A stretch of 64,000 nt of DNA from Pseudaquidulcibacter sp964443435 (GTDB lineage Bacteria > Pseudomonadota > Alphaproteobacteria > Caulobacterales > Aquidulcibacteraceae). A program made the translations under genes and the position numbers. Below are positions 33,156 through 42,614 of the stretch, in pieces. The notes beneath the pieces were generated by a model. It did no database searches. It was not told where the DNA came from and saw only the letters and a program-made list of their open reading frames with translations. The stretch lies in NCBI GenBank assembly GCA_964443435.1, contig CAYUCW010000004.1, positions 1 to 64,000 on the forward strand, written 5' to 3'. Each line of letters starts with the position of its first letter. Positions within the stretch are counted from its first letter, which is position 1.

Positions 33156-34451
33156 ATGGAAAATAATATTAAATTTAGTGATTTATTTAAAACCTTCCTC
33201 AAAATAGGTTTCATAAGTTTTGGCGGCCCAATGGGTCAAATCGCACTTATGCATAAGGAAATTATTGAAGATAAAAAATGGATAAAAGAAGACGAATTTT
33301 TATCTGCACTTAATTTTTGCCATCTTTTACCAGGACCCGAAGCTCAACAATTAGCAACCTATATTGGTTGGAAACTTCATGGAACGAAAGGCGGCCTTGC
33401 TTCTGGTCTTTTATTCATAATTCCGGGCGCAATAATAATGCTTATGCTAAGTCTTATTTATGTAAGCTTTGGGAATACAAATTGGTTTAAATATTTATTT
33501 ATTGGTATTCAAGCCAGTGTTTTAGCAATTATTATTCAGGCTTTAATACGTATCACGAGCCGTTCCTTAAAAAATCAATTTCATTATATAATCGCAATTT
33601 TAAGCTTTATTGCTTTATACTTTTTTGCCGCACCATTTCCAATTATAATTTTGACTGCTGCGATTTTAGGAATTGCCATAACCCCAAATACTAAGCATGC
33701 AGAATTTAAAATAGCTCAATTAACATCTCAATTAAAACTTCAGTGGCAATCAAGTCTTTTGTCTTTAATAACATGGCTTTTTATATGGTCGCTTCCTTTT
33801 ATTGCTATAGTTTTTAGTTTTGGCAAACAAAGCATATTTTTTGATATTGCCGCGTTCTTTTCAAAACTTGCGGTCACAAGTTTTGGTGGGGCATATGCCG
33901 TTCTGACTTATATGGCCCAAGAAGCAGTTTATACTTATAATTGGGTAGATGCCAAACAAATGATAGATGGATTAGGACTTGCAGAAACTACGCCTGGGCC
34001 ATTAATTTTAGTTACACAATTCATTGGATTTTTGGCCGGATATGGCGATAATCATTCGATTTCAAATGGAATAATTGCCAGCCTTATTGTACTTTGGGTG
34101 ATTTTTGCGCCATGTTTTTTATATATTTTCACCTTTGCGCCATGGATTGAATTATTAAATAAAATCGAATGGCTAAAAGGCGCATTAAGCGCCATAAGTG
34201 CCGCAATTGTTGGTGTAATTGCCAATCTTTCGCTCTGGTTTGCCCTTCATATTTTATTTAATAAAATCACTAATATTGATTATTCAATATTTAAATTTAG
34301 TATGCCCGAATTATTAAGCTTTAATCCGATTGTTTTATTATTATCGGCGATTGCGGCATTTTTAATATTTAAACAAAAGCTCAATATTATTTATGTCTTG
34401 GCAATTAATGCAGGTCTTGCACTTGTATTAAGTGTTTTAGGCTTCGTCTAG
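33156..34451 (+). CDS. Chromate transporter ChrA family (two-domain form)
   Basis: A 431-residue inner-membrane protein of the CHR family. Each half has the CHR signature: FLKIGFISFGGPMGQIALMH near residue 15 and AAFFSKLAVTSFGGAYAVLTY near residue 235, with DEFLSALNFCHLLPGPEAQQ and GLGLAETTPGPLILV as paired proton/anion motifs. About ten membrane segments are visible. The family exports chromate; other oxyanions are possible. AAAAGG precedes the ATG. The 3' end overlaps the convergent zapA by 15 nt. Confidence 0.92.
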   Translation: MENNIKFSDLFKTFLKIGFISFGGPMGQIALMHKEIIEDKKWIKEDEFLSALNFCHLLPGPEAQQLATYIGWKLHGTKGGLASGLLFIIPGAIIMLMLSLIYVSFGNTNWFKYLFIGIQASVLAIIIQALIRITSRSLKNQFHYIIAILSFIALYFFAAPFPIIILTAAILGIAITPNTKHAEFKIAQLTSQLKLQWQSSLLSLITWLFIWSLPFIAIVFSFGKQSIFFDIAAFFSKLAVTSFGGAYAVLTYMAQEAVYTYNWVDAKQMIDGLGLAETTPGPLILVTQFIGFLAGYGDNHSISNGIIASLIVLWVIFAPCFLYIFTFAPWIELLNKIEWLKGALSAISAAIVGVIANLSLWFALHILFNKITNIDYSIFKFSMPELLSFNPIVLLLSAIAAFLIFKQKLNIIYVLAINAGLALVLSVLGFV

Positions 34452-34841
34452 CTTTTGTGCCAATTCTTCAATTCGTTTAGAAGCATTATCAAATAATTCG
34501 GCCGTATCTTTTATATTTTTAGATGCCGTGGCTTCGATTTTTTTGGCAATATTAGTTTGCTCTTTGATTTCAAGATCAAACGTGCCTTGTCTTACGTCTT
34601 TTAGGCGTGCAACTTCGGCTTCAGTAGCATGAAGCTTTTCTCTAAGCTCATGGGCTTCATCAGCCAAAAGAATTGCCGCCATAAGAAAAAGTCTTTGCTC
34701 ACCTATTTGCCCAACTGATTTAGTAAGATTAGTTACATGAGTATCAAAATAACGGGCAAGCTTTGTAATATGCTCTTCTTGACCATCATCACAACCAATT
34801 GCATACGCACGGCCATTCACATTGATTTGCACACTACTCAA
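34437..34841 (-). CDS. zapA: Cell division protein ZapA
   Basis: A 134-residue cytoplasmic protein that cross-links FtsZ filaments. The N-terminal ZapA core reads VQINVNGRAYAIGCDDGQEE then ITKLARYFDTHV and LFLMAAILLADEAHELRE. The C-terminal half is a coiled coil, longer than in E. coli ZapA (109 aa), as usual in alphaproteobacteria. It sits 9 nt after the DUF4164-like gene. I looked for 6S RNA downstream, its usual neighbour, but the convergent chrA leaves no space. Confidence 0.92.
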   Translation of the reverse strand: MSSVQINVNGRAYAIGCDDGQEEHITKLARYFDTHVTNLTKSVGQIGEQRLFLMAAILLADEAHELREKLHATEAEVARLKDVRQGTFDLEIKEQTNIAKKIEATASKNIKDTAELFDNASKRIEELAQKLDEA

Positions 34842-34850
34842 AATATACCC

Positions 34851-35150
34851 CTATACCGGACCTATTATAGTTCTTATATCTTCGATTGCTTCACTTAGAG
34901 CAGTTCTTGCATCTAGTATAGCCGCTTCTAGGTTTTCTTCACGCTGTTTAGCCACTTGCAAAGAAACATCATCCGGAGAAACCGCATTAGATTCAGAAGC
35001 ATTTTTACCTTCTTCATAGCCAGCACTTCGTGCCAGCTCAGCAACTTTAATTACTGAAGTTGATATAGATTTCTCTAAATGGTCAAGGGCATTATTAAAG
35101 CGCGCGACAGCGATTTTTAACTCATGCGATGCAACTGGTAATTCAGACAT
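34851..35150 (-). CDS. DUF4164-like coiled-coil protein, zapA partner
   Basis: A 99-residue, mostly helical protein. It opens with an IAVARFNNALDHLEKSIS helix, then a variable linker and EENLEAAILDARTALSEAIEDI. This resembles the small coiled-coil protein (DUF4164) encoded just upstream of zapA in alphaproteobacteria. In some species this position encodes ZauP, which activates Z-ring dynamics with ZapA; the same role here is an inference from position. Confidence 0.8.
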   Translation of the reverse strand: MSELPVASHELKIAVARFNNALDHLEKSISTSVIKVAELARSAGYEEGKNASESNAVSPDDVSLQVAKQREENLEAAILDARTALSEAIEDIRTIIGPV

Positions 35151-35203
35151 ATAAACCTACCTTAGAGTATGCATATTACTGATTTTACACAAATACAAGT
35201 AGA

Positions 35204-36154
35204 TTATTTTTGTTTTGTAATACCTTCAGAAGTCATAATTATTCGTTTAATTGTGCCATCTTCATTATAATAAAGTCTATCTATAGCAACAGACCTATTA
35301 AAACTTCCGCCATTAGTATTAATAGCGCCATTATGATAAATAAAATATGACTTCCCTTTAAAATCAATTATTGACTGGTGATTTGTATTAGAATTTCCAG
35401 CCAGTTCGTTTAATATGCCTTTATATTCCCAAGGGCCATGTATACTCTTACTCATGGCATAAGCGATTTTTTCTGGAAAACCTGTTGCATAGCTCAAGTA
35501 ATACCAATCATTACGTTTATGTATCCATAATGCTTCGGTAAATTCAGGAAGATTAATAGTTTTAATCTCACCTTCGGTTTCAATCATATTTTTCTTTAAT
35601 TTAATATATCTTGGCTTTTGATTGCCCCAAAACAAATATGCTTGCCCATCATCATCTATAATAACACTTGGATCAATATCATCCCAAGAAATCTTTACAT
35701 CTTTGGTCATATCGTTTGTTATTAATGGTTTACCGGCGGCATCTTTAAACGGACCAAGTGGCGTATCACCCACAGCTACACCAATTGCTTTTCCAGGGTT
35801 CGTATCATTATGTGAAATAGATACATACCAAAAGTATTTTCCGTCTCTCTCGATAACTTGGCTTGCCCAAGCATCGCCCTTTGCCCAAGCAAAATCTTTT
35901 GCCGCAAGTTTTGCACCATGCCGTTCCCAATTAATCATATCAGACGAAGAAAAAACTAACCAATCATGCATAACATAACCGCGACCATCTTTTGATTCAT
36001 CATGACCAGTGTATAAATAGACTTTGTCTTTTACCACAAGTGCAGCAGGGTCAGCGGTAAAAACATCTTTGAATATTGGGTTTTCTGCAAAAGCATTAGT
36101 TGCAGAAAAAATAGATATAATTGAGATTAATTTCAATAGATTAGATTTAGTCAT
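35204..36154 (-). CDS. Secreted glycoside hydrolase family 43 protein
   Basis: A 316-residue five-bladed beta-propeller enzyme. Residues 1-23 form a signal peptide ending FAENP. The catalytic triad is visible: base Asp in VFTADPAALV, pKa-modulating Asp in WDDIDPSVIIDDDG and acid Glu in FTEALWIHKR. GH43 enzymes release arabinose or xylose from arabinan or arabinoxylan; the DPS/DDDG pattern fits arabinofuranosidase or xylosidase types. The frame opens at 36181, but the ATG at 36154 has AGGGGG before it and a proper signal peptide. A TTGTCAGACAA operator overlaps its promoter. Confidence 0.9.
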   Translation of the reverse strand: MTKSNLLKLISIISIFSATNAFAENPIFKDVFTADPAALVVKDKVYLYTGHDESKDGRGYVMHDWLVFSSSDMINWERHGAKLAAKDFAWAKGDAWASQVIERDGKYFWYVSISHNDTNPGKAIGVAVGDTPLGPFKDAAGKPLITNDMTKDVKISWDDIDPSVIIDDDGQAYLFWGNQKPRYIKLKKNMIETEGEIKTINLPEFTEALWIHKRNDWYYLSYATGFPEKIAYAMSKSIHGPWEYKGILNELAGNSNTNHQSIIDFKGKSYFIYHNGAINTNGGSFNRSVAIDRLYYNEDGTIKRIIMTSEGITKQK

Positions 36155-36169
36155 GCTAGCCCCCTGTAT

Positions 36170-36207
36170 ATTGTCAGACAATTACATGGAGAAACCGAGG
36201 TTGTCAA
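36170..36207 (-). promoter_or_regulatory. Promoter with overlapping TTGTCAGACAA operator for GH43
   Basis: On the minus strand, TTGACA (36207-36202) is followed after 17 nt by TAATTG (36184-36179). The palindrome ATTGTC-A/T-GACAAT at 36170-36182 covers the -10 element and the start region. The core equals the site at 15718 before the sugar dehydrogenase, so a shared repressor is likely. Confidence 0.65.
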
Positions 36208-36219
36208 TTAAAAACAAAA

Positions 36220-36915
36220 TCAAATTTGAGATATCAATTTATTTAAAATGGCTTTGCCAGTTTCATTCCACTCAATTGACTTTGAAACAATCAAACATGC
36301 TTCAGATTTTAGTATTAATCCATCAGATAGAATTTTTAAATTATTTGCAAATAAAGTTGCGCCAGAAGTTGTAATGTCAACAATTGCTTCGGCAACCCCA
36401 TTTGAAGGCGTGCCTTCGGTTGCACCACTTGAATAAACAATTGAATAATCATTTACATTATTCTTTTGGAAAAATTCAGTGGTAAGGCGCGTGAATTTTG
36501 TTGCAACCCTTAGTCTTTGACCATGGATTTTACGGATTTCAGAAGCAACTTCGGCTAAATCTTCCATAGTATTCACATCAAGCCAGCCATCTGGAACGGC
36601 AACCACGACATCGGCATTACCAAAACCGAGCCTTGATTTAATTTCAACCAAATCTTCGGAAATTGCGCTTTGTTCACGTATTAAATCTTCTCCGGTTATA
36701 CCCGCGTGAATTTCACCATTTAATAAACCTTTGGCAATTTCAGATGAGGACATAAGTCTTATATCTATGTCATCTGAACCAATCAGACGTGCGCTATAGC
36801 TTCTTTCGCCGCCAATTTGTTCAAGACTTAGACCTCTTTCTTTAAGCCAAGATTCGCATTGGGTCTTTAATCTACCTTTTGAAGGAATTGCAAAAATAAG
36901 TTGGGTATTAGTCAT
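36220..36915 (-). CDS. hisG: ATP phosphoribosyltransferase, short form
   Basis: A 231-residue catalytic subunit of the first step of histidine synthesis (ATP plus PRPP). It has IFAIPSKGRLKTQ, GITGEDLIRE and the PRPP-loop-like VDITTSGATLFANNL. At 231 residues it lacks the C-terminal regulatory ACT-like domain, so it needs HisZ, which is encoded directly upstream. Its start overlaps the hisZ stop by 8 nt. Confidence 0.95.
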   Translation of the reverse strand: MTNTQLIFAIPSKGRLKTQCESWLKERGLSLEQIGGERSYSARLIGSDDIDIRLMSSSEIAKGLLNGEIHAGITGEDLIREQSAISEDLVEIKSRLGFGNADVVVAVPDGWLDVNTMEDLAEVASEIRKIHGQRLRVATKFTRLTTEFFQKNNVNDYSIVYSSGATEGTPSNGVAEAIVDITTSGATLFANNLKILSDGLILKSEACLIVSKSIEWNETGKAILNKLISQI

Positions 36916-37987
36916 TTTGCGCCCCTATTCTTTCAGGCCTTATAACCGCGCCAATCGCCATAGCAGATTTTTCATTCTTAGAGATTTTGCCAATCAAATT
37001 ATCATAGCGACCACCCGAAGCAATTGGATCTATTGACGCCCCAAATATATCGAATGCAAAGCCATCATAATAATCAAAACGGCTTGATTTAGTAGTTTTG
37101 AAAATAATATCTTTTATTTTTAATTCATTTAGTCGTGATTTTAGGGCTTCTATATATTCGGCAAAATCTATATTTAATTCACCCGAAATTTCCAAAATTT
37201 CCGCAAAAGCCTTATTAGGTTCATCCTTTATATTTATGAATTTTTTTATTAATTCGACAGTTTTTTCATCTATGCCATCTGAATTTTTACGCAATAGTTT
37301 TTGATAGAATCTTGCCGCAATTTCTTCAGGTGTTCTTCTGTGGAAGGTTTGATAATCCTGATTTACAAGTGTTTGCATTACATAATCATAAGAACCAACT
37401 GCGCCCTTTTTAAATAATTCTTCTTCTTCAGGATTAAGACCAATTTTTTGACGTGACGCAATTTTTAAAGCTTTTAGGAAGGCATTTTGGCTATCTAAAT
37501 TTTGCTTAAGATAAATTTTCCAAACATTCGGAATATTTAAAAGGCTTATAAATTTTGGAATTAAACCACCATCAGAAATTACAGCCGAAAGTTTAGATTC
37601 AAAATTACCTGCTATTTCGGCACAAATATTAAATACCTTTATATCAGCGGCCTGTGCATCATTATTGCCAAAAATTTCAAGCCCTATTTGGGTCACCTCG
37701 GCCTCAATATCACCAGTGACTTGACTTTCTCTGAAGACTTTTCCTTCGCATAAATAAGTCCCATCAATGCCATTAGATAAATATTTCAAAGCCGCAGGAA
37801 TGGTTAAATCCGCGCGCAAACAATATTCATTTCCATTAGGGGCATGCGCAAAATATAACCTTGGCCTTAGGTTTTCGCCCGCAGTTTCAAGCACGATATC
37901 AGAAGGAACAAGCATAGGTAAATCCACCCATTCCCCTTCAAAACCGCTTAAAGACTCACGTATTTTGGTGCGTATTTCTATCGTCAT
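36908..37987 (-). CDS. hisZ: HisZ, regulatory subunit of ATP phosphoribosyltransferase
   Basis: A 359-residue class II aminoacyl-tRNA-synthetase-like protein without tRNA-charging activity. It aligns with the HisS catalytic core (LYFAHAPNGNEYCLRADLTIPAAL, then EVTQIGLEIFGN, and YYDGFAFDIFG...GGRYDNLIGKI) but lacks the anticodon-binding domain. It complexes with short HisG and confers histidine feedback. It lies 2 nt after hisS and overlaps hisG. Confidence 0.93.
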   Translation of the reverse strand: MTIEIRTKIRESLSGFEGEWVDLPMLVPSDIVLETAGENLRPRLYFAHAPNGNEYCLRADLTIPAALKYLSNGIDGTYLCEGKVFRESQVTGDIEAEVTQIGLEIFGNNDAQAADIKVFNICAEIAGNFESKLSAVISDGGLIPKFISLLNIPNVWKIYLKQNLDSQNAFLKALKIASRQKIGLNPEEEELFKKGAVGSYDYVMQTLVNQDYQTFHRRTPEEIAARFYQKLLRKNSDGIDEKTVELIKKFINIKDEPNKAFAEILEISGELNIDFAEYIEALKSRLNELKIKDIIFKTTKSSRFDYYDGFAFDIFGASIDPIASGGRYDNLIGKISKNEKSAMAIGAVIRPERIGAQND

Positions 37988-37989
37988 AA

Positions 37990-39459
37990 CTAGCCCAATA
38001 TAGCCTTAACAGCATTTACAAGATTGGTTCTTAATATTTCAGATTGCGCAGGTCGCCCTTCGCGCCAAGCATCATTATCTTTAATATTTTTCGCCATTTC
38101 AGCGCCAAGTTTTAAATCTTTTAAAGTCAGAACGCCTTTTTCACGCTCATTCGAGCCTTCAATAATAACAAGTGGTGAAGAACGCCTATCGGCATATTTC
38201 ATTTGCGCTTTCATACCGGCACTTCCAAGATATACTTCGGCCATAATGCCCGCGCTTCTTAACTCATTTGCCATTTGGAAATAGCCATTCATTGCGTCAT
38301 TATCAAGACATAAAATTACAACTGGCCCAGTTCTTGGCGCACTTACATGACCAGAAGCCTCTAGTGCCGCAATCAGTCTTGAAACCCCAACCGAACAACC
38401 CGTTGCCGGCACTCTCTCACCCCTAAAGCGCATGATTAAATCATCATAGCGACCGCCAGAGCCAATAGAGCCAAATCTTATTTCATTACCTTTTTCATCA
38501 ATAGTCTTTGCAAGGAATTCCGCTTCAAATACTGTACCTGTATAATATTCAAGGCCGCGAACAATTGAAGGATCTATTTCGGCGCGCGCTTCATTAATTC
38601 CCAAGGCAATCAAAGTTTTTGAAATAGTTTCAAGTTCTTTTATGCCTTCAAGACCAATTTCATTATTACCAATAATTTTTGAAACCGCCTCAAGGCTTTC
38701 TAAATTAGATCCCATTCGGGTTTTAGTGAATTCAAGTACTTTTGCGATTTGTGCGGCTTCAAGCCCAGCACCTTTAGTAAAATCACCTGAAATATCTTTA
38801 CGCCCTGCGCCCAATAATTGTTCAACACCTTCTAGCCCAAGCCTATCAAGCTTATCAATGGCTCTTAATATAGTTAGGCGCGATGTTTCATTATTACAGC
38901 CAATTTCCTGTAATAAGCCATCCAATAATTTACGATTTGAAATTTTTACAATTGTTAAATCTGGTGAAATACCTGTGGCCTCTAGTGCGCTTGAAAGCAT
39001 GGCAATTGTTTCGGCGTCCGCTTCTGGCCTATTAGAGCCGATGATATCGGCGTCACATTGCCAAAATTCACGAAAACGCCCTGGGCCTGCTTTTTCATTG
39101 CGCCAAACTGGCCCTGCCGCGCATCTACGATAAGGCTTTGGAAGCCCATCATAATTTTGGGCAACAAATCTTGCAAGTGGCGCAGTTAAATCATAGCGCA
39201 AAGACATCCATTGTTCATCATCATCTTGAAGCGCGAAAACACCTTCATTTGGCCTGTCGGAATCAGGAAGGAATTTACCTAAGCAATCGGCATATTCCAT
39301 TGCACCTGTTTCTAGTTGCTCAAAACCCCAAGTTTTATAAACACCTAAAATTTTATGTATAATATTCTGTGCAGATTCTAATCTATCGGCTCTATTATCT
39401 ATAAAGCCACGTGGATTTCTTGCAATTGGTCTAAAGTCTTTTGGGTCTATAGTTTCCAT
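37990..39459 (-). CDS. hisS: Histidyl-tRNA synthetase
   Basis: A 489-residue class II synthetase. Motif 2 (YRRCAAGPVWRNEKAGPGRFREFWQ), the histidine loops (IVRGLEYYTGTVFEAE) and motif 3 (GGRYDDLIMRFRGERVPATGCSVGVSR) can be read, followed by a C-terminal anticodon-binding domain (PVVILCLDND, YADRRSSPLVIIEGSNE). It is longer than E. coli HisS, in keeping with alphaproteobacterial forms. First gene of hisS-hisZ-hisG. Confidence 0.96.
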   Translation of the reverse strand: METIDPKDFRPIARNPRGFIDNRADRLESAQNIIHKILGVYKTWGFEQLETGAMEYADCLGKFLPDSDRPNEGVFALQDDDEQWMSLRYDLTAPLARFVAQNYDGLPKPYRRCAAGPVWRNEKAGPGRFREFWQCDADIIGSNRPEADAETIAMLSSALEATGISPDLTIVKISNRKLLDGLLQEIGCNNETSRLTILRAIDKLDRLGLEGVEQLLGAGRKDISGDFTKGAGLEAAQIAKVLEFTKTRMGSNLESLEAVSKIIGNNEIGLEGIKELETISKTLIALGINEARAEIDPSIVRGLEYYTGTVFEAEFLAKTIDEKGNEIRFGSIGSGGRYDDLIMRFRGERVPATGCSVGVSRLIAALEASGHVSAPRTGPVVILCLDNDAMNGYFQMANELRSAGIMAEVYLGSAGMKAQMKYADRRSSPLVIIEGSNEREKGVLTLKDLKLGAEMAKNIKDNDAWREGRPAQSEILRTNLVNAVKAILG

Positions 39460-39599
39460 AATATCTTATACTCAGTTAAGCTTTAAATTACACGAATGTA
39501 ATGGCTTTTTTAGGTGACGTTCTTCTTACTTATTGCTAATGCTTATTTTACAGAAATTATCAATCAGAAAATACTTTAAATCTAAAGATTGGCAGATAA

Positions 39600-40400
39600 A
39601 TGACCGACATTAAAAAGAAAAAGCGGAATCTTATAATAGCAGGTACTATTGCACTTTCTTGTTTTATGGGCCTTGCAACAGTTATGTCGGTTATTATTGC
39701 AGGTAATAAAGCTGATTCAGAGCCAAGTGAAACCGCAATAATTATAGAAGAAATTAATTGGGAAACTTTCACTACTGATAAATTAGCCGCCCTTGGATTT
39801 GGTTTTGCAACCGCAAGCGTTAATGGAAAAATCCTAAGCATTAGCGGTGATACAAATGATGCACAAAGTCGTGAAGCGGCATTTAATGCGGCCAAATCCG
39901 CGGTTTTAGATTCTGGAAAAAATACTAGTGACAATAAAATTAGTGCTTTTGAAAACCTAATAACTATTAATGGTGAAAAAATTAATGAATTACCGGATGC
40001 TTTATCTGCGCTTGGCAATAAGCCTGAAGCGGAAAGCTGTCAGAATGCATATGATTCACTATTACAAGGCCGCGTAATTAATTTTAATTCTGGATCTTCT
40101 ATTATTACCGAAGATTCAAAACCATTATTAGATGCTTTGGCAAAAGTTGGCACAAAATGCATTAATTATATTGTTGAGGTTGGTGGTCACACTGACAATA
40201 AAGGTGAAGAATTATCAAACCTTGGCCTGTCTGAAAAACGCGCACAATCAGTTGCCGATTATCTTATAAGAAGCGGCATTGAGGGTAATCAAATAATTGC
40301 CAAAGGCTATGGCGAAACCATGCCTCTTGATAATTCAAATTCAATGGAAGCAGACGCCAAAAACCGCCGCATCGAATTTAAAGTAAGCGAAAAGCAATAA
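39600..40400 (+). CDS. OmpA-like domain protein with N-terminal membrane anchor
   Basis: A 266-residue protein. Residues 10-33 form one membrane helix without a clear cleavage site, so it is probably an inner-membrane-anchored periplasmic protein. Residues about 60-130 are BON-like (ASVNGKILSISGDTNDAQSREAAFNAA). Residues about 155-262 are the peptidoglycan-binding OmpA C-terminal domain (NFNSGSSIITEDSKPLLDALA, EVGGHTDNKG, LSEKRAQSVADYLI, GYGETMP, NRRIEFKV). The layout resembles mycobacterial OmpATb-type proteins. Single gene, convergent with the M48 peptidase and ending at the adjacent base. Confidence 0.88.
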   Translation: MTDIKKKKRNLIIAGTIALSCFMGLATVMSVIIAGNKADSEPSETAIIIEEINWETFTTDKLAALGFGFATASVNGKILSISGDTNDAQSREAAFNAAKSAVLDSGKNTSDNKISAFENLITINGEKINELPDALSALGNKPEAESCQNAYDSLLQGRVINFNSGSSIITEDSKPLLDALAKVGTKCINYIVEVGGHTDNKGEELSNLGLSEKRAQSVADYLIRSGIEGNQIIAKGYGETMPLDNSNSMEADAKNRRIEFKVSEKQ

Positions 40401-41453
40401 TTAATTACAATAAGATTTTAATTGTTTAAATTCTTCATCGGTTAAAGCTTTTTGGCCTTTTTTGGCGTGCTTTTTTGCGATTTCACTTCTTTTATCTGAA
40501 TTAGGATGGCTTGAGCTATATTCAAGAATTTCATTTAATTTATCATTCTTAATTAGTTCTTTTTCACCAAGAGTTTTAAAGAAACTTTCCATGCCAGAGC
40601 CATCAATACCTGCTTTGTGAAGCAATTCTAAACCTCTTAAATCCGAACGAGATTCTACATCTCTTGAATGTTTAAGATCCGTAAGATTTGCGCCATAAAC
40701 AATCGCTTGTTGCCCAACACCAGAGCCGCCGCCAATAATAGCGTCAAGAATAATCGCATATCCCATGCTTCTATAAAGGCCGACTAAAACATCCTTGCTT
40801 TCAATATGGGAAATTTCGTGACCTATTACCGCCGCAATTTCTTCTGAATTTTTCGCATCATTCAGAAGCCCTTGGGTTAAATATAAGCGACCAGCCGGCA
40901 TAGCAAAAGCATTTGTTATTGGCATATCAATAACACCTACTTTTATTTTGGTATCTAAATCGGCATTTTTTGCAATTTTATTAACAAGATTTTCAAGGAT
41001 AATTTGTTTATTCTTATCCTCAGGAACACAAAAATCAAAACCCAATTCTAATTGGCTCTCAACCGATTGCCCAATTTTTTCTTCAAATGATTTAGAAGTC
41101 ATTTTCGCAAGCGGAACCGCCAATATAGGAATTCCATAGAAAATTATCGCCGCAAATGAAATTGATGCTGCTACAAGTACACCAATAAGCTTTAATTCTT
41201 TTTTATGGTGAAAACCTTGATTTAATGATTTCACATGGCTTGATAAAGCTTCAAAATCTTGTTGTGATAGAGTTAGCCTTGCATCATCATCATTTTTAAT
41301 TGAGATTTTGTAAAACTCTCTATCAATAAGAATTATATCTTTAAAGTCCCATCTTATCCATTTGTTTTCAAGCTTGAATTCCAAATATTGTGTATGAATG
41401 CTTATATTCACTTCATGAATTTTTGCGATTTTACCATCGGAAAAATATGCCAC
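40401..41453 (-). CDS. M48-family zinc metallopeptidase
   Basis: A 350-residue membrane-anchored peptidase. Residues 1-80 are a beta-rich domain (MAYFSDGKIAKIHEVNIS...WIRWDFKDIILID), then a membrane helix near 86-108. The M48 core has the zinc site HEISHIESKD near residue 210 and the third ligand in ESRSDLRGLELL. FAMPAGRLYLTQGLL is the usual strand before the site. It starts where the YjgN-like gene ends (1-nt overlap), a conserved pairing; a role in membrane-protein quality control is plausible but unproven. Confidence 0.92.
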   Translation of the reverse strand: MAYFSDGKIAKIHEVNISIHTQYLEFKLENKWIRWDFKDIILIDREFYKISIKNDDDARLTLSQQDFEALSSHVKSLNQGFHHKKELKLIGVLVAASISFAAIIFYGIPILAVPLAKMTSKSFEEKIGQSVESQLELGFDFCVPEDKNKQIILENLVNKIAKNADLDTKIKVGVIDMPITNAFAMPAGRLYLTQGLLNDAKNSEEIAAVIGHEISHIESKDVLVGLYRSMGYAIILDAIIGGGSGVGQQAIVYGANLTDLKHSRDVESRSDLRGLELLHKAGIDGSGMESFFKTLGEKELIKNDKLNEILEYSSSHPNSDKRSEIAKKHAKKGQKALTDEEFKQLKSYCN

Positions 41454-42541
41454 TAGATAATTCCAATATCCAATTCTAAAGCGTCGGTTAGTCCCTCACC
41501 ATGTGTTGGACCTTTTTCGCCTTGATTAATAGTATCAAAGTCTAAATGACCTTCAGCTTTTATATTGGTTAAAATAAATCTTGCATTTCTTGCCAATACT
41601 ACTGGCATTAATATACCAAATGATAAAATAATAATTATAGAGTTTACAAGGATTTGTAAAAATAATGGGAAAGCTTTGATTTCAGATCTAAACTTAACAT
41701 TATCAATACTTAGTCTTTTAAATACCGCCCTTTGAATCGCCGCTTGGTATGGTAAGGAAGCAATAATTGCAATTATCAAAAATATAAAGATTGCACCATA
41801 AATTTTTGCTATTAATCCAGCCACAACTTCTGGGTCTTCAGCTAGAAAAATTTCTGAACCGCCATTGAATAAAGGCATAAAAATCATAGCAAATCCTACA
41901 TAAGTAAGCATAATTGCAAACCAATATATGGCGAAATATTTATATACATTTTCGCCAATTTCTTTAGTATCAGCAAATTCAAATCTTTTATCACCAAAAG
42001 ATAGACCGCTTAAAAGCTTATTTGAAAGATTTATTGTCATTTTTGGCGAGTACCAGCCAAATGTAATTATTGTTAGAAATAACTGCCCTAAAAAACTAAA
42101 TGCAAATTCCATAGGCTTGCCATGCAAACCAAACCTAATTCCGCGCCATACTGTTCGGCTTGCCATATAGCGAATTGAGAGCCAAACTGCTGCACCCATT
42201 ACCAAATAAATAAAAATCAAAAATGGAATAGAAATTAAACCAGCCCAAACAGGCGGAAGCAATTGAAGTCCAAAAATAAAAGCAAGATATGGAATTACAA
42301 ATACAACTAAGCCTATTAAAAAGCCTTTGAATAATTCGCCGCCTTTTCCTGTATATTCGAATGGCTCATTATTTAAAAAATTATTATTCCAGATTCTTTT
42401 TCGAACATTGGTTATGCCCCAGAATCTATAAAGCGTTAAGGTAACAATCCCAAGACCAAAATTCTTAATACTTAAATCAATAAAGTTTGGGCCCTTAATC
42501 TTACTTGTTAAGACTATATTTGTATTATTTTCGTTTTCCAT
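41453..42541 (-). CDS. DUF898/YjgN family membrane protein
   Basis: A 362-residue inner-membrane protein with about eight hydrophobic segments. It has FIDLSIKNFGLGIVTLTLYRFWGITNVRKRIW and two more YRFW/RYMA-type motifs (WLSIRYMASRTVWRGIRFG), the DUF898 pattern. E. coli YjgN and its relatives often precede an M48 peptidase, as here. Function unknown. AGG-poor start region; the ATG at 42541 follows GGGGGATATAA, a usable site. Confidence 0.9.
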   Translation of the reverse strand: MENENNTNIVLTSKIKGPNFIDLSIKNFGLGIVTLTLYRFWGITNVRKRIWNNNFLNNEPFEYTGKGGELFKGFLIGLVVFVIPYLAFIFGLQLLPPVWAGLISIPFLIFIYLVMGAAVWLSIRYMASRTVWRGIRFGLHGKPMEFAFSFLGQLFLTIITFGWYSPKMTINLSNKLLSGLSFGDKRFEFADTKEIGENVYKYFAIYWFAIMLTYVGFAMIFMPLFNGGSEIFLAEDPEVVAGLIAKIYGAIFIFLIIAIIASLPYQAAIQRAVFKRLSIDNVKFRSEIKAFPLFLQILVNSIIIILSFGILMPVVLARNARFILTNIKAEGHLDFDTINQGEKGPTHGEGLTDALELDIGII

Positions 42542-42614
42542 TTTATATCCCCCAATAATATTTAAAAGGGATAATAATAAAAAATCAAGTATAAATTTAA
42601 ATTATTGAAATAAT

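Noticed and set aside
34437..35203. 6S RNA next to zapA
   Set aside because: The usual slot downstream of zapA is filled by the overlapping convergent chrA gene, and no 6S-like sequence is seen upstream.
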